DNA from: Cyclobacteriaceae bacterium
GTDB taxonomy: Bacteria; Bacteroidota; Bacteroidia; Cytophagales; Cyclobacteriaceae
Assembly (NCBI GenBank): GCA_028285445.1
Contig: JANQPQ010000056.1
Location: forward strand, 364,053-428,052
Direction: 5' to 3'
Length of the DNA stretch: 64,000 nucleotides
Shown: positions 16,127 through 25,035 of the stretch, piece after piece
How positions within the stretch are numbered: the first letter of the stretch is position 1
How the letters are laid out: every line of letters begins with the position of its first letter
The notes under the pieces: generated by a model
The model's database searches: none
What the model was told of the DNA's origin: nothing
Seen by the model: the letters and a program-made list of their open reading frames with translations, nothing else
Made by a program: the position numbers and the translations under genes

Positions 16127-16813
16127 TTAGTCTTTTTGCGGTTTCTGCAAGAGATCTACAAAATCGATGGAGTTGTATTCCATGCTGTGTATTACTTTAC
16201 CTACTCTGGTTACCAGATAGTTGTACCCTAAATACGCCAGGATTCCGACGAATAACCCGGCAGCAGTAGTAATCATAGCTTCATAGATGCCACCAGCCAA
16301 AAGCTTTGGGCTCACAGATCCTTCCTCTTGCGCTATGGCAATAAAGGCATTAATCATACCAATAACGGTTCCCAGGAACCCAAGCATGGGCGCTGCTCCT
16401 GATATGGTAGCTAGCAACGAGAGGTTCTTTTCGAGCTTGTATATCTCTATGCGCCCAACATTTTCAATGGAGGCCTCAATGTTCTTCAAAGGACTACCAA
16501 TTCTATCAATGCCCTTTTCAATCATCTTCGCGATGGGAGATTCAGTCTGGGCGCACAGTAGTCGAGCTTCATTCACCGCTCCACCCAATACCAGGTTCTT
16601 AATCTTCTCCATAAATTCCACCGGTGTTTTGGAGGCTTTGTTTATGGTAAGGAATCTTTCCCAAAAAATATAAACACCAAGGAAGGATAATATCACGATC
16701 GGAATCATCATAAATCCACCCTTTAGCAACAGTTCCAATAACGAAACTGATGCCTCACCCGCCCCGGTTGCCAGGCTATCCTGCGGGGTGGTGGTAATCT
16801 GTGCTAGAATCAT
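16127..16813 (-). CDS. MotA/TolQ/ExbB proton channel protein
   Basis: This 228-residue protein has three transmembrane helices at about residues 30-50, 130-155 and 170-195. The typical ExbB/TolQ signature is present: LSLLATISGAAPMLGFLGTV, with GMINAF after it, then ISP-type KLLAGGIYEAMITTAAGLFVG. A short periplasmic N-terminus precedes helix 1. It forms the proton channel with the ExbD homologue encoded three bases downstream. The preceding SPOR gene ends one base upstream. Confidence 0.93.
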   Translation of the reverse strand: MILAQITTTPQDSLATGAGEASVSLLELLLKGGFMMIPIVILSFLGVYIFWERFLTINKASKTPVEFMEKIKNLVLGGAVNEARLLCAQTESPIAKMIEKGIDRIGSPLKNIEASIENVGRIEIYKLEKNLSLLATISGAAPMLGFLGTVIGMINAFIAIAQEEGSVSPKLLAGGIYEAMITTAAGLFVGILAYLGYNYLVTRVGKVIHSMEYNSIDFVDLLQKPQKD

Positions 16814-16814
16814 A

Positions 16815-17705
16815 TTAGTACTTTAATACCCAGAGACCTTCGCCATAAGTGCCTTTGAGCTCATCTGCATTAGTTTGGGCTTCTGCAAATGATCCGTGAT
16901 CGGCTATCGCCAACCGATAGAATTGCTTGCCGCCAAATGGTGGGATTATAGTAGTACTTACTCCATCAGGGGCTAGCTTGCTTCCGTAGTCAGCAGCCAG
17001 ATCATCATCCACAAAGCTTGCTATGACCACGTAGTAACGATTAGTTCGCTCAGAAATTGTGGTGACAGTGCCAACTTCAGGCTGGGCTTCCTCTTCGGCA
17101 GCAGCTTGCTCCTCTGCTTCCCTCGCGGCTTTTTCAGCAGCTAATCGCTCTTGTTCTGCTTGTGCATTTCGGATTGAATCCCGTCGTTGCTTCTCTATCT
17201 GTTCCTGGGCAGCTTTTTCCTTTCTGTCCTGCTCTGGCTTGAAGAACATGAAATACCAAACAAGAGCGCCGGCAACAACAATTATAAGTCCGAATAAGAA
17301 TAGCTTAGGCCCGATGGATTCTGGTTTTGGCGGTACGTATGGCTTATACTCATCGTTGTCGTCATTACTGTCTCCATCGTCTCCATCATCTCCATCGTCT
17401 CCGCCGTCATCTCCTCCATTATCACCACCACCATAGCTGGTATCCTCGTCGTAGGAGCTGGTTACTTCAGTTTCGCTTTCCGCTTCCGCTGGTTCCTCTT
17501 CCTGCTCTGCCAACGGTTCAGTAGACTCTTCTTCAGTCGGAGCTTCCTCCGCTGGCTCAGGCTCTGATTCTTCGTCTCTATCCAGTGGTTCTAGCTCTAC
17601 ATCTGGCAAGCCAAAGCTGTCATCTGCATCCGAGATATCATCCAAAGAATCATCATTAAATTCCTCGTTCAAATTTTCGTCTTCAGTCTTCTTTTTCTTA
17701 GCCAT
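16815..17705 (-). CDS. SPOR domain protein with long acidic cytoplasmic region
   Basis: This 296-residue single-pass inner-membrane protein has a ~130-residue cytoplasmic N-terminus of very acidic low-complexity sequence rich in Asp, Glu and Gly. The membrane anchor is ~135-155 (FLFGLIIVVAGALVWYF), followed by a charged alanine/glutamate coiled coil (~158-215) and a C-terminal SPOR domain (~222-296) starting RYYVVIASFVD. SPOR domains bind denuded septal peptidoglycan. It is the first gene of a tight cluster with exbB, exbD and tonB-like genes, which suggests the complex is attached to or targeted by the cell wall. It has a 145-base gap to the barrel gene upstream, with no clear promoter match there. 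Confidence 0.88.
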   Translation of the reverse strand: MAKKKKTEDENLNEEFNDDSLDDISDADDSFGLPDVELEPLDRDEESEPEPAEEAPTEEESTEPLAEQEEEPAEAESETEVTSSYDEDTSYGGGDNGGDDGGDDGDDGDDGDSNDDNDEYKPYVPPKPESIGPKLFLFGLIIVVAGALVWYFMFFKPEQDRKEKAAQEQIEKQRRDSIRNAQAEQERLAAEKAAREAEEQAAAEEEAQPEVGTVTTISERTNRYYVVIASFVDDDLAADYGSKLAPDGVSTTIIPPFGGKQFYRLAIADHGSFAEAQTNADELKGTYGEGLWVLKY

Positions 17706-17850
17706 AAGTAGTCAGCAGTTAATTTAATATTAAGGTAGTAATAAACTTTAAAATCCTAAAAAAGAGGTAGTTAATATTCTCTGCGGAGTGCATTAGAATG
17801 ATTTGCAGGGCAATATACTAAAATTCCCCAAAATAATGCAGAAGGCCATT

Positions 17851-19548
17851 TTAAAAGCTATAAGTGGCTCCAACGATCACCTGGAAGCCCCTGCTGGGGT
17901 AGTTAAAATAGCGCTGATATTCAGTGCCAGTAACGTTATTCAGCAAGGTGAAAAATGAGAATTGTTTAGAGAACAAATATTCTACTTGTGCAGAGATGTC
18001 AATGATATCATCAAGAGCAACCACCTGACTATTTGCTGGCTGAGTTGCATCAATTGTTTCCAATCCCCCCAACACATAAATGTCTGTAGTTAAGCGGATT
18101 TTGTCATAGATATTGAATCTATTGTTAAGGCTGATTTTGTAGCCAGGCTGGTGCAGTGGAACTGTCCACAATTCCGTATTATAGGAGAAGATGTCAACTC
18201 TCAGATTGGACTTAACGCTCTCTTTGTAGTTTGCACTGAATTCGCCATAGAAGTTAAAAATTGTGGTTTCGGGTTCATAAGCAACTACAAATCGCTTAGG
18301 GTCAATGCCGTTCAGGAAAAATGCCATGTTTTCTACATTCGATAGTGAAAACCCTGCATTAAAACCAAAGTAACTACCCGCTTTACCTCTGAGACCACCA
18401 TAAACTTCTAACTCATTATTACTATGGAAAACCAAGAGATTCGATTGCAAGTAGGGATTGCGTTGCGACAAGGAACCAAGCGTGTTTTTGATGATGCCCC
18501 CGGTAAGGCCTCCATAAACTTCGGCGCCTGATCCTAATGCATACGAGGCTTGCACATCAGGATAAAGGTGTAGCTTGTCTAAGCCCATCAGCGTATCATT
18601 CAGGTAAGCTGCTTTGGCACCCAGGTAAAGCCTCACACTATTGTAATCGAACTCATAACCGCCTTCAGCTCTGAACAAACTCCTGGTTTTGCTACTCAGT
18701 TGCTCATCCTCTTGTGAAATGAGGTTGAGCCCCCCGCCTACTTTGATCTTTGATTTATCACTAAGCGTATAGTCAGTCTTCAGGTCTGCGCCGAATTCCC
18801 CTTCCTTTGCAGAATAATTGTCAGTCAAGCTGCGGTAAAATGCCGAAGCCTGATATTGAAAAGCACTTGAGGCATTTGTGCTTTCCAGTCCTGCAGACAG
18901 TTTGATTCTGTTGAAATTCTGTTCCAGAGAGTCTCTCAGTACCGCAGTTCCTTCAGGATATCCATAGAAATAGACAAGGTCACGCTGAAAATCTATTGCT
19001 CCTGTTAAGGCTACCTGATCAGAAATGGCCTTGCCATGGATGTTGGCCGCTGTGGTACCACTGGCTGAATTCTTGCCATCTACGGGCCCTTTACTGCTAG
19101 AGAGATGGTATATACTAGCGCCGAAACTAGCATTCTTGTTACGCTTACTGTTCAGCACCGCTTCTAAGTAAGGAGTACCAAAATTACCAAAGCCCGCCTT
19201 AGCATAATTCCCATAAAGTTTGGCGATTTCCGGGTCCTGTAGAGTTCGTACCCTCATTACCGGGTTCAAGGCGCTGATTCTTATACCAATCGGTTGATAC
19301 CCATAAGTCAATGTAGGAGCTGTAGGCAGTGGCAGTGGTGCAATTTTCTCAAAATTGCGACTAGCAAATGGCAGCACAATTTTTACATTCTTCTCTATAA
19401 CCACCTCCGCATCTTCTATATCTCCGGTCTGATCTTCCCAATCTTCCTGTGCAAATGCACCAGCACTAAAAAGCATGCAAAGAAGCAATCCGATCAACGC
19501 TTTGATGCCTATCTTACTTTCGCTACTGTAATCAGTTATTGCCACCAT
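17851..19548 (-). CDS. Outer-membrane beta-barrel protein (TonB-receptor-like, plug-less)
   Basis: This is a 565-residue exported protein. I choose ATG 19548 rather than the upstream frame start at 19644, because it leaves a normal signal peptide (IKALIGLLLCMLFSAGAFAQ) and only a 17-base overlap with the TPR gene. After a short N-terminal region (KIVLPFASRNFEKIAPLPLP), the sequence is a series of alternating amphipathic strands with Tyr/Phe/Gly and ends in an aromatic residue (...VGATYSF), as outer-membrane barrels do. It has no recognisable TonB box or plug domain. It is coupled to the 1015-residue TPR protein and lies upstream of SPOR-ExbB-ExbD-TonB. Exact function is unknown. Confidence 0.75.
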   Translation of the reverse strand: MVAITDYSSESKIGIKALIGLLLCMLFSAGAFAQEDWEDQTGDIEDAEVVIEKNVKIVLPFASRNFEKIAPLPLPTAPTLTYGYQPIGIRISALNPVMRVRTLQDPEIAKLYGNYAKAGFGNFGTPYLEAVLNSKRNKNASFGASIYHLSSSKGPVDGKNSASGTTAANIHGKAISDQVALTGAIDFQRDLVYFYGYPEGTAVLRDSLEQNFNRIKLSAGLESTNASSAFQYQASAFYRSLTDNYSAKEGEFGADLKTDYTLSDKSKIKVGGGLNLISQEDEQLSSKTRSLFRAEGGYEFDYNSVRLYLGAKAAYLNDTLMGLDKLHLYPDVQASYALGSGAEVYGGLTGGIIKNTLGSLSQRNPYLQSNLLVFHSNNELEVYGGLRGKAGSYFGFNAGFSLSNVENMAFFLNGIDPKRFVVAYEPETTIFNFYGEFSANYKESVKSNLRVDIFSYNTELWTVPLHQPGYKISLNNRFNIYDKIRLTTDIYVLGGLETIDATQPANSQVVALDDIIDISAQVEYLFSKQFSFFTLLNNVTGTEYQRYFNYPSRGFQVIVGATYSF

Positions 19549-22500
19549 TGTTGTTATTTGTAGAGTCTGGAGGATTCTGAGGTTGTAACTCTTCTTCCTC
19601 GGCTTCTTCAATTTCCTTGAGCCTGGCTCGTGCTTGTTCGACAATGAAACTTAGTTGGGAGTTCTCAATGAGCGATTGTAGCGTTTGCTCAGCTTGAAAG
19701 GTCTCATCCAAAGCCACAAAATTCTCAGCAATCAAAAGAAACGATCTATCATACCAGATCTCATAATTGTTGAAACTCTTATGTAATTCAAAGAGGGTTT
19801 CGTTTGATTGTTTATACTCTTCCTGCAGGTTTTGAATTTCTGCAGTTAAAAACTGCGCCTCTGCCCCATAGATATCCTTGGCAGTATTGATAGTGTTAAT
19901 AAAATGGTCGAGGGCGGTAGCATAGTCTCCTTTGGCATACGCCGATTTACCCAGAAATAGCTGGGCCTTGTTACTAGCATCTAATGAAACTGCCCCCTGC
20001 GTGATGATCAGATTAGCAAAGTGATCTACTGAATCGTAATTGCTAAGGGCGTAAAAGGATTCCATCATGCCCGACCATGCGTTATACTGCTGCTTCTTAT
20101 TGGTAGCCACCTCTTCCAGTTGTTGATAGAAGAAAATAGCATTCTCATACCTCTTGGAGGCAAACTCCAACTCACCTACCCTTTGAATAACTCTATTGAT
20201 TAATGGGAAGGTGCGATCTTCCAGAAGTTCATTGTAAACTGCCAGTGCCTCCTCGTCTTTCTCTGCTCTATAGTAAGCTTCGGCCAGGTAGTACTTAGCT
20301 TCCAGGAGGTTGATATTGTCAGGGTACTTATCAATGAACGCTGTCAGCCTGTTAATTGCAGGTTCGTACTCCAGGTTGAAATAGAGATTCTTGGCGGCCT
20401 CGTACTCCACTTCCTCAAGTCCCTCCTGGTCTGGGTTGGCCTCCTTGTAGTTATCAAGGTAGGCCTGAAATTCACTAGAGCGCCCCTGCAAAGCCAGCGT
20501 CTCTTGCAGTCCCAACAGCACGTTGTTAGCCTCTTTGTGGGTAATGTGGCTCTTCAGGAAGTCTTGATAATCGCTGATGGTTCTATCGTATTGCTGCAGA
20601 TTGTAGTAAGCCGTTGCTCTTCTTTGTAATCCATATGGAACAAACTTGCTATTAGGCTGTTTGTTCAGCAGCTCAGTAAACGCAACCGCAGCCTGTTCAT
20701 AGTTACCTTTCTCAAAATCAAGCTGGGCCCTTTCAAAAAGGGCATCATCAAAATACCTGGATTTCGGGTACCTTTTTATTACCTGATCAAAGCTTACACG
20801 GGCACTGGTAACATCGTTAAGTACACCCTGAATTATTCCTGACTGTAAGTAACCATAAGCTCTATCAGGCCCATTCTTGATAGTACTTTGATATTGATTC
20901 AAGGCCTGTTGATAAGATTTCTCTACATAATAGCAGTCTGCCAATCTCATAGCGGCATCGTGGTAATTGCGGCCACTCTTATCGGTCTGGCGCATGAATA
21001 GTCTGAAATGGACTAAGGCCTTATCGTATTCTTTTAGGTTGTAGCGTGCATAGCCCATTCCATAGCGTGCATTGGTCGTAAATGGTTGCACTGGATCAGC
21101 AGTCAACACTTGCTGATAAGAGTTAATGGCCTGCTCAAATCGACGGCCAATAGAAAAAGCCTCACCCTTCCAGAAATGAGCCTGGACAACTAACTCCCTG
21201 TCGTAAGGGTTTTCAATCGACTTATCGAAGAGTTGAATGGCTTTGGGAAAAGAACGGTTGTTAAAGTACGAAACCGCTTTTAGATATGTGGCCCGTTGAT
21301 AGGCGCGGGCCATGGTATTGCTACGATTAGCAACCGACTCAATGTGCTGAATGGCCAGGTCATAGTCGTTAGAATTCAAGTATGCCTGCGAAAGCAGATC
21401 ATTAGCTTCTTCGATATGAGTACCACCAGGATATTCTCCAATGTATTTTTGTAAGGCCTCGATGCTGATACCTGAGTGCTGAAGCTCAAAGTTTACCTTA
21501 GCAAACTGGAATTGAGCTTCCTCTTTTATGTCCTCAGCGCTACCATGTCTGGCCCGATCGAAAGCTGTACTGGCGAATTCGAGGTTGCGCTCCTTCAAAT
21601 ACAACATACCCAGATAATATGAGGCTGACTCCCCTAGCTCACCTTTATCCGTCGCCACTTCTTTCAGGCTACTGATCGCTTCCTTATTACTGTCGGTATA
21701 AAAATAGCTTAGTCCGATATGCAGTTGTACTTCCTTTCGCGGTTGGGTATTTACCTTATCAAGGTATTGCGTAAAATAGCTACTGGCCTGTTGGTATTGC
21801 TCTTTATAGAAATAGGCATCGCCGAGAAGTAAGTACAAATCACTCTCATTGCGAATGCGGTAGTTACCGTTAAGTATTCGGTTTGCATATTGAATGAGGC
21901 CATCATAGTTCTGCTGCTTGTAATAGACATTGGCAATCATATGCGGCACTACGCCTTTGTATGCATCATCCTGCTCAGCTCGTTGCAAATCAGTGAGAGC
22001 CTGGGCATAATCCTCAAGTTGATATTCAGCATAACCAGCATAATAATTAGCAGCCGGTCCATATGCTCCGGTAGATCGCTTAACCACATTAAAGTTCCTC
22101 AACGCAGACTGAAACTGCTTGGAGGAAAAGTAAGCATACCCAAGTTTGAAGTAGGCCTCAGTTCTTTGTTCGGAATTTAATTGAGAAAGATCGGCCTTTT
22201 CGAATGCTGCTATGGCCTTCTTATAATTCCTGTCTTTGTAATAGAAGTTCCCGAGTTCGTAGTTGGCCAGGGCAGCTTTAGGGTGGGTACTATAATCATT
22301 GGCAAAACGAGTGACTAATTGCTCTCCATCCTGATGATAAAGATTAATAGCACAATAAGCCACGAAGTACTTGGCATCAATGGCTTTAAGTCCTTTCTCG
22401 TTCTCAGCAAGATACTTTTCAAAGGCATTTCGTGCCGCTCCATAGTTCGACTTCTCCATAAGCTCCTGCCCGCGCCTGAAGTTGCGATCGGAGTCTATTT

Positions 22501-22579
22501 GCGATAGTGTGTTTTGGGAAAGAAGAGTATGGTGGGCGACTAATGCGAAAAAAGTCAGTGCTATCAGCTTCCTCAACAT
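19532..22579 (-). CDS. Large periplasmic tetratricopeptide (TPR) repeat protein
   Basis: This 1015-residue protein has a signal peptide (MLRKLIALTFFALVAHHTLLSQ) followed by a near-continuous array of TPR-like helical hairpins from ~30 to ~985. Repeated elements are YxxGxxYFxxxxYxxAxxAF and its variants, for example LGNFYYKDRNYKKAIAAF and LGLSYFYTDSNKEAISSL. The tail (~985-1015) is Glu- and then Asn/Gly-rich. Such long solenoids are scaffolds for envelope complexes. Position upstream of a coupled barrel and ExbB/ExbD/TonB genes recalls the CpoB (YbgF) protein of Tol-Pal systems, but this protein is far larger, so that comparison is inference. Confidence 0.85.
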   Translation of the reverse strand: MLRKLIALTFFALVAHHTLLSQNTLSQIDSDRNFRRGQELMEKSNYGAARNAFEKYLAENEKGLKAIDAKYFVAYCAINLYHQDGEQLVTRFANDYSTHPKAALANYELGNFYYKDRNYKKAIAAFEKADLSQLNSEQRTEAYFKLGYAYFSSKQFQSALRNFNVVKRSTGAYGPAANYYAGYAEYQLEDYAQALTDLQRAEQDDAYKGVVPHMIANVYYKQQNYDGLIQYANRILNGNYRIRNESDLYLLLGDAYFYKEQYQQASSYFTQYLDKVNTQPRKEVQLHIGLSYFYTDSNKEAISSLKEVATDKGELGESASYYLGMLYLKERNLEFASTAFDRARHGSAEDIKEEAQFQFAKVNFELQHSGISIEALQKYIGEYPGGTHIEEANDLLSQAYLNSNDYDLAIQHIESVANRSNTMARAYQRATYLKAVSYFNNRSFPKAIQLFDKSIENPYDRELVVQAHFWKGEAFSIGRRFEQAINSYQQVLTADPVQPFTTNARYGMGYARYNLKEYDKALVHFRLFMRQTDKSGRNYHDAAMRLADCYYVEKSYQQALNQYQSTIKNGPDRAYGYLQSGIIQGVLNDVTSARVSFDQVIKRYPKSRYFDDALFERAQLDFEKGNYEQAAVAFTELLNKQPNSKFVPYGLQRRATAYYNLQQYDRTISDYQDFLKSHITHKEANNVLLGLQETLALQGRSSEFQAYLDNYKEANPDQEGLEEVEYEAAKNLYFNLEYEPAINRLTAFIDKYPDNINLLEAKYYLAEAYYRAEKDEEALAVYNELLEDRTFPLINRVIQRVGELEFASKRYENAIFFYQQLEEVATNKKQQYNAWSGMMESFYALSNYDSVDHFANLIITQGAVSLDASNKAQLFLGKSAYAKGDYATALDHFINTINTAKDIYGAEAQFLTAEIQNLQEEYKQSNETLFELHKSFNNYEIWYDRSFLLIAENFVALDETFQAEQTLQSLIENSQLSFIVEQARARLKEIEEAEEEELQPQNPPDSTNNNNGGNN

Positions 22580-22711
22580 GCAGCAAATGTCGTTATCCTT
22601 ATATCTATTAACTACAATAATTCAATAATATTATAAGGAAATCGCTGAGAAAAGTTTCGAGGCAAAAGAGGGCTTATTCTTTGGTATATTTCAACTCAAA
22701 AATGAATTGAT

Positions 22712-23740
22712 CTAATGTAAAAGCCTGTATATCAGGTCAGTTAATACTTGTTTTTCTGATTGAGAAGCTGCATCAATTCCTTTCGAATTTAAATCAGCTT
22801 TACTAATAAAAGCGAGGTTTTCAACCACCTTCGACTCCGAATAGTTTGCCGCTCCTCTAACATAATCCTTAACAAAATAAGGGTTCACTCTAAGCTGACT
22901 GGCCAGGCTCTTATCGCTCTCTCCTTTCTTCTTGAGATAATGCACAACCAGCAACTTCGAGAATAATCCGTAAACGGAAGCTATGATCAAAACCAGTGGA
23001 TTGTTTTTGGTATTGCTGGCGAAGTAATCGGCTATCTGATTCGATTTAAAAACGTCGCGATTGATTAATGCATTTTGGAACTCGAAAATATTGTAATCCT
23101 TACTGATGCCGACAAACTCCTGGATGTGGTTTTCATCAATCTCGCCAGACCCGTTGAGATTAATCACCACCTTTTCCAGCTCATTGTTGATGCGTTCTAG
23201 GTTGTTACCAATATTCTGAGCTAGCAAGTAGGTGGCCTTAGGGGAGATTTTCAAACCCTTACCTCTCACGAAGTTCTCAATGAAGGAAGGAACCTGGTTG
23301 TCATACAGCTTTTTTGTTGAAACTACTACCGCCTTCTTATCGATAGTCTTGCCCAGTGCTTTGCGTTTATCCAGACTTTTGTATTTATGGCAAAACACCA
23401 GTACAGTAGTTGGCTGAGGCTGCTCCAGGTAGTCCAACAAAAGTTTCTGCCCTCCTTCTCTATTTAAATCAGCTACTTCCTGAGCTTCCTTAACTATTAC
23501 TACCTGCCTTTCGGCCATCATCGGAAATCTGCGTGCATGGGTAAGTATCTCACTCATTTGCACTTCTTTGCCATAGGCTATGGTTTGGTTGAACCCTTTC
23601 TCAGTCTCGCTGAGGGCGTGCTTTTCGATATAATCAGAAATAAGATCGATGAAGAATGGTTCTTCTCCCTGTAGAAAATATACTGGGGCAAATTTCCCCG
23701 CCTGCAGATCTGAAAGTACTTGTTCGTAGGTTTGAGCCAT
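22712..23740 (-). CDS. holA: DNA polymerase III subunit delta
   Basis: This 342-residue clamp-loader subunit starts with the family's typical segment: YEQVLSDLQAGKFAPVYFLQ, then GEEPFFIDLISDYIEKHAL. LTHARRFPMMAERQVVIVKE follows, and the C-terminal domain has KDYNIFEFQNALINRD and NPYFVKDYVRGAANYSE. The delta subunit opens the sliding clamp. It stands alone between the desaturase gene and the TPR gene, in the same orientation. Length is normal. Confidence 0.93.
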   Translation of the reverse strand: MAQTYEQVLSDLQAGKFAPVYFLQGEEPFFIDLISDYIEKHALSETEKGFNQTIAYGKEVQMSEILTHARRFPMMAERQVVIVKEAQEVADLNREGGQKLLLDYLEQPQPTTVLVFCHKYKSLDKRKALGKTIDKKAVVVSTKKLYDNQVPSFIENFVRGKGLKISPKATYLLAQNIGNNLERINNELEKVVINLNGSGEIDENHIQEFVGISKDYNIFEFQNALINRDVFKSNQIADYFASNTKNNPLVLIIASVYGLFSKLLVVHYLKKKGESDKSLASQLRVNPYFVKDYVRGAANYSESKVVENLAFISKADLNSKGIDAASQSEKQVLTDLIYRLLH

Positions 23741-23811
23741 TATTGACCAATAGGTGCAACCGAATCACAATAATAAGGAACAATGTATGAAGTAAGAAAG
23801 CCGAGGGCAAC

Positions 23812-24903
23812 TTAGGACGCTGGCACAGGCCTGCCTAGGGCATAAAGCATCCTCGCATGAGACCAGATTGCGTGCAGAAAGGTTGGCTTGGAGTAGTAAG
23901 GTAAATTGAACTCCTTGGCTGTAGTTCGTACTATTTCTGCAATAGACTTGTAATGCACATGGCATATATGGGGAAAGAGGTGGTGCTCAATCTGGAAGTT
24001 CAACCCACCAACAAACCACGAAAATATTCGACTCTTAGGAGCAAAATTCATGGTTGTCAGAAGCTGATGAATAGCCCAATCATTCTCCATATTTCCCGAA
24101 TTATCGGAAACAGGAAAATCGGCATCAGGAACTACATGAGCTGGCTGGAATATAATGGCCAGTAGAAATCCGGTAACAAAGTGCATAACAACTAGCCCCA
24201 CCAATACCTGCCACCAGGTGAGATCTGTAACCAGCACCGGTATTCCGACCATATAAGCGATAAAAAACAACTTAGAGCCGAATAGAATGAGCCACTCCCT
24301 GGCCGCCGTACTCTTCTGCTTCTCAATTATTCCACTTTTGGTATAAGATCGTAGTTGGCGGAAATCCTTAAAAACCAGCCACGATAAAGTCATGAGTCCG
24401 TAGAAAAACCACGAATACAGAAACTGATACCTATGAATTTGATACCACTTGGCATGAGGGGAAAACCGTAGAATGCCTGCCGGCGCAATATCTTCGTCCA
24501 GGCCATCTACATTAGTATATGAATGATGAAATACATTGTGCTGAACTTTCCAATTAAAGGCACAACCTCCAATCAGGTTCATTGAATATCCGAGCACTGC
24601 ATTTAGAGGACGGTACCTTGAGTAAGATCCGTGGCATGCATCATGCATAACCGAAAGGCCAATTCCGGCCGCCCCTACTCCTAGCAAAGCCGCTAACAAT
24701 AACAATAGCCAGGGGTTTGATATCTTGTTTGAGATAATTGCTGCGTATGGGACGAAATACAACAGAAACATAAAGATGGTCTTGATCACCATTTTGCTAT
24801 TTCCAAATTTCGATTTCTCCCGATCTTTGAAATGCTGATTTACCCTGGAAGTAAGCGTGCGATAGAATTCGGGTTGCGAATTGAAACGAACATTCTTTAT
24901 CAT
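23812..24903 (-). CDS. Acyl-CoA/lipid fatty acid desaturase
   Basis: This 363-residue membrane di-iron desaturase has all three histidine boxes: HDACH (87-91), HNVFHH (122-127) and QIEHH (304-308). The glutamine-type third box is typical of front-end or linoleoyl-type desaturases, but no cytochrome b5 domain is fused here. Hydrophobic segments at ~40-85, ~205-255 and around the boxes fit the four-helix family topology. It would introduce a double bond into membrane acyl chains, so a role in membrane fluidity is likely. A perfect -7 box (TATCTTTG) lies 64 bases upstream of the start. Confidence 0.9.
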   Translation of the reverse strand: MIKNVRFNSQPEFYRTLTSRVNQHFKDREKSKFGNSKMVIKTIFMFLLYFVPYAAIISNKISNPWLLLLLAALLGVGAAGIGLSVMHDACHGSYSRYRPLNAVLGYSMNLIGGCAFNWKVQHNVFHHSYTNVDGLDEDIAPAGILRFSPHAKWYQIHRYQFLYSWFFYGLMTLSWLVFKDFRQLRSYTKSGIIEKQKSTAAREWLILFGSKLFFIAYMVGIPVLVTDLTWWQVLVGLVVMHFVTGFLLAIIFQPAHVVPDADFPVSDNSGNMENDWAIHQLLTTMNFAPKSRIFSWFVGGLNFQIEHHLFPHICHVHYKSIAEIVRTTAKEFNLPYYSKPTFLHAIWSHARMLYALGRPVPAS

Positions 24904-24967
24904 AGTAGGCGAGCTGTTGGTAAAGAACGTATGGCATCGTAAATCGCCTCCAACCCTATTTTTGTGT

Positions 24968-24975
24968 CAAAGATA
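24968..24975 (-). promoter_or_regulatory. Candidate -7 box for the desaturase gene
   Basis: Minus-strand TATCTTTG matches TAnnTTTG exactly, 64 bases before the ATG. TTTG elements lie upstream, but at 13 and 25 bases rather than the usual 17-23, so the -33 box is not convincing. Confidence 0.35.
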
Positions 24976-25035
24976 GTCGCTTCAACAGCAAAAACTATCC
25001 CAAAACCATTTCTCTCTGGCCAAAAGATTGCTAAA

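Noticed and set aside
17059..17524. Plus-strand frames rich in Ser, Pro and His
   Set aside because: They are antisense to the Asp/Glu/Gly-rich region of the SPOR gene and show no family character.
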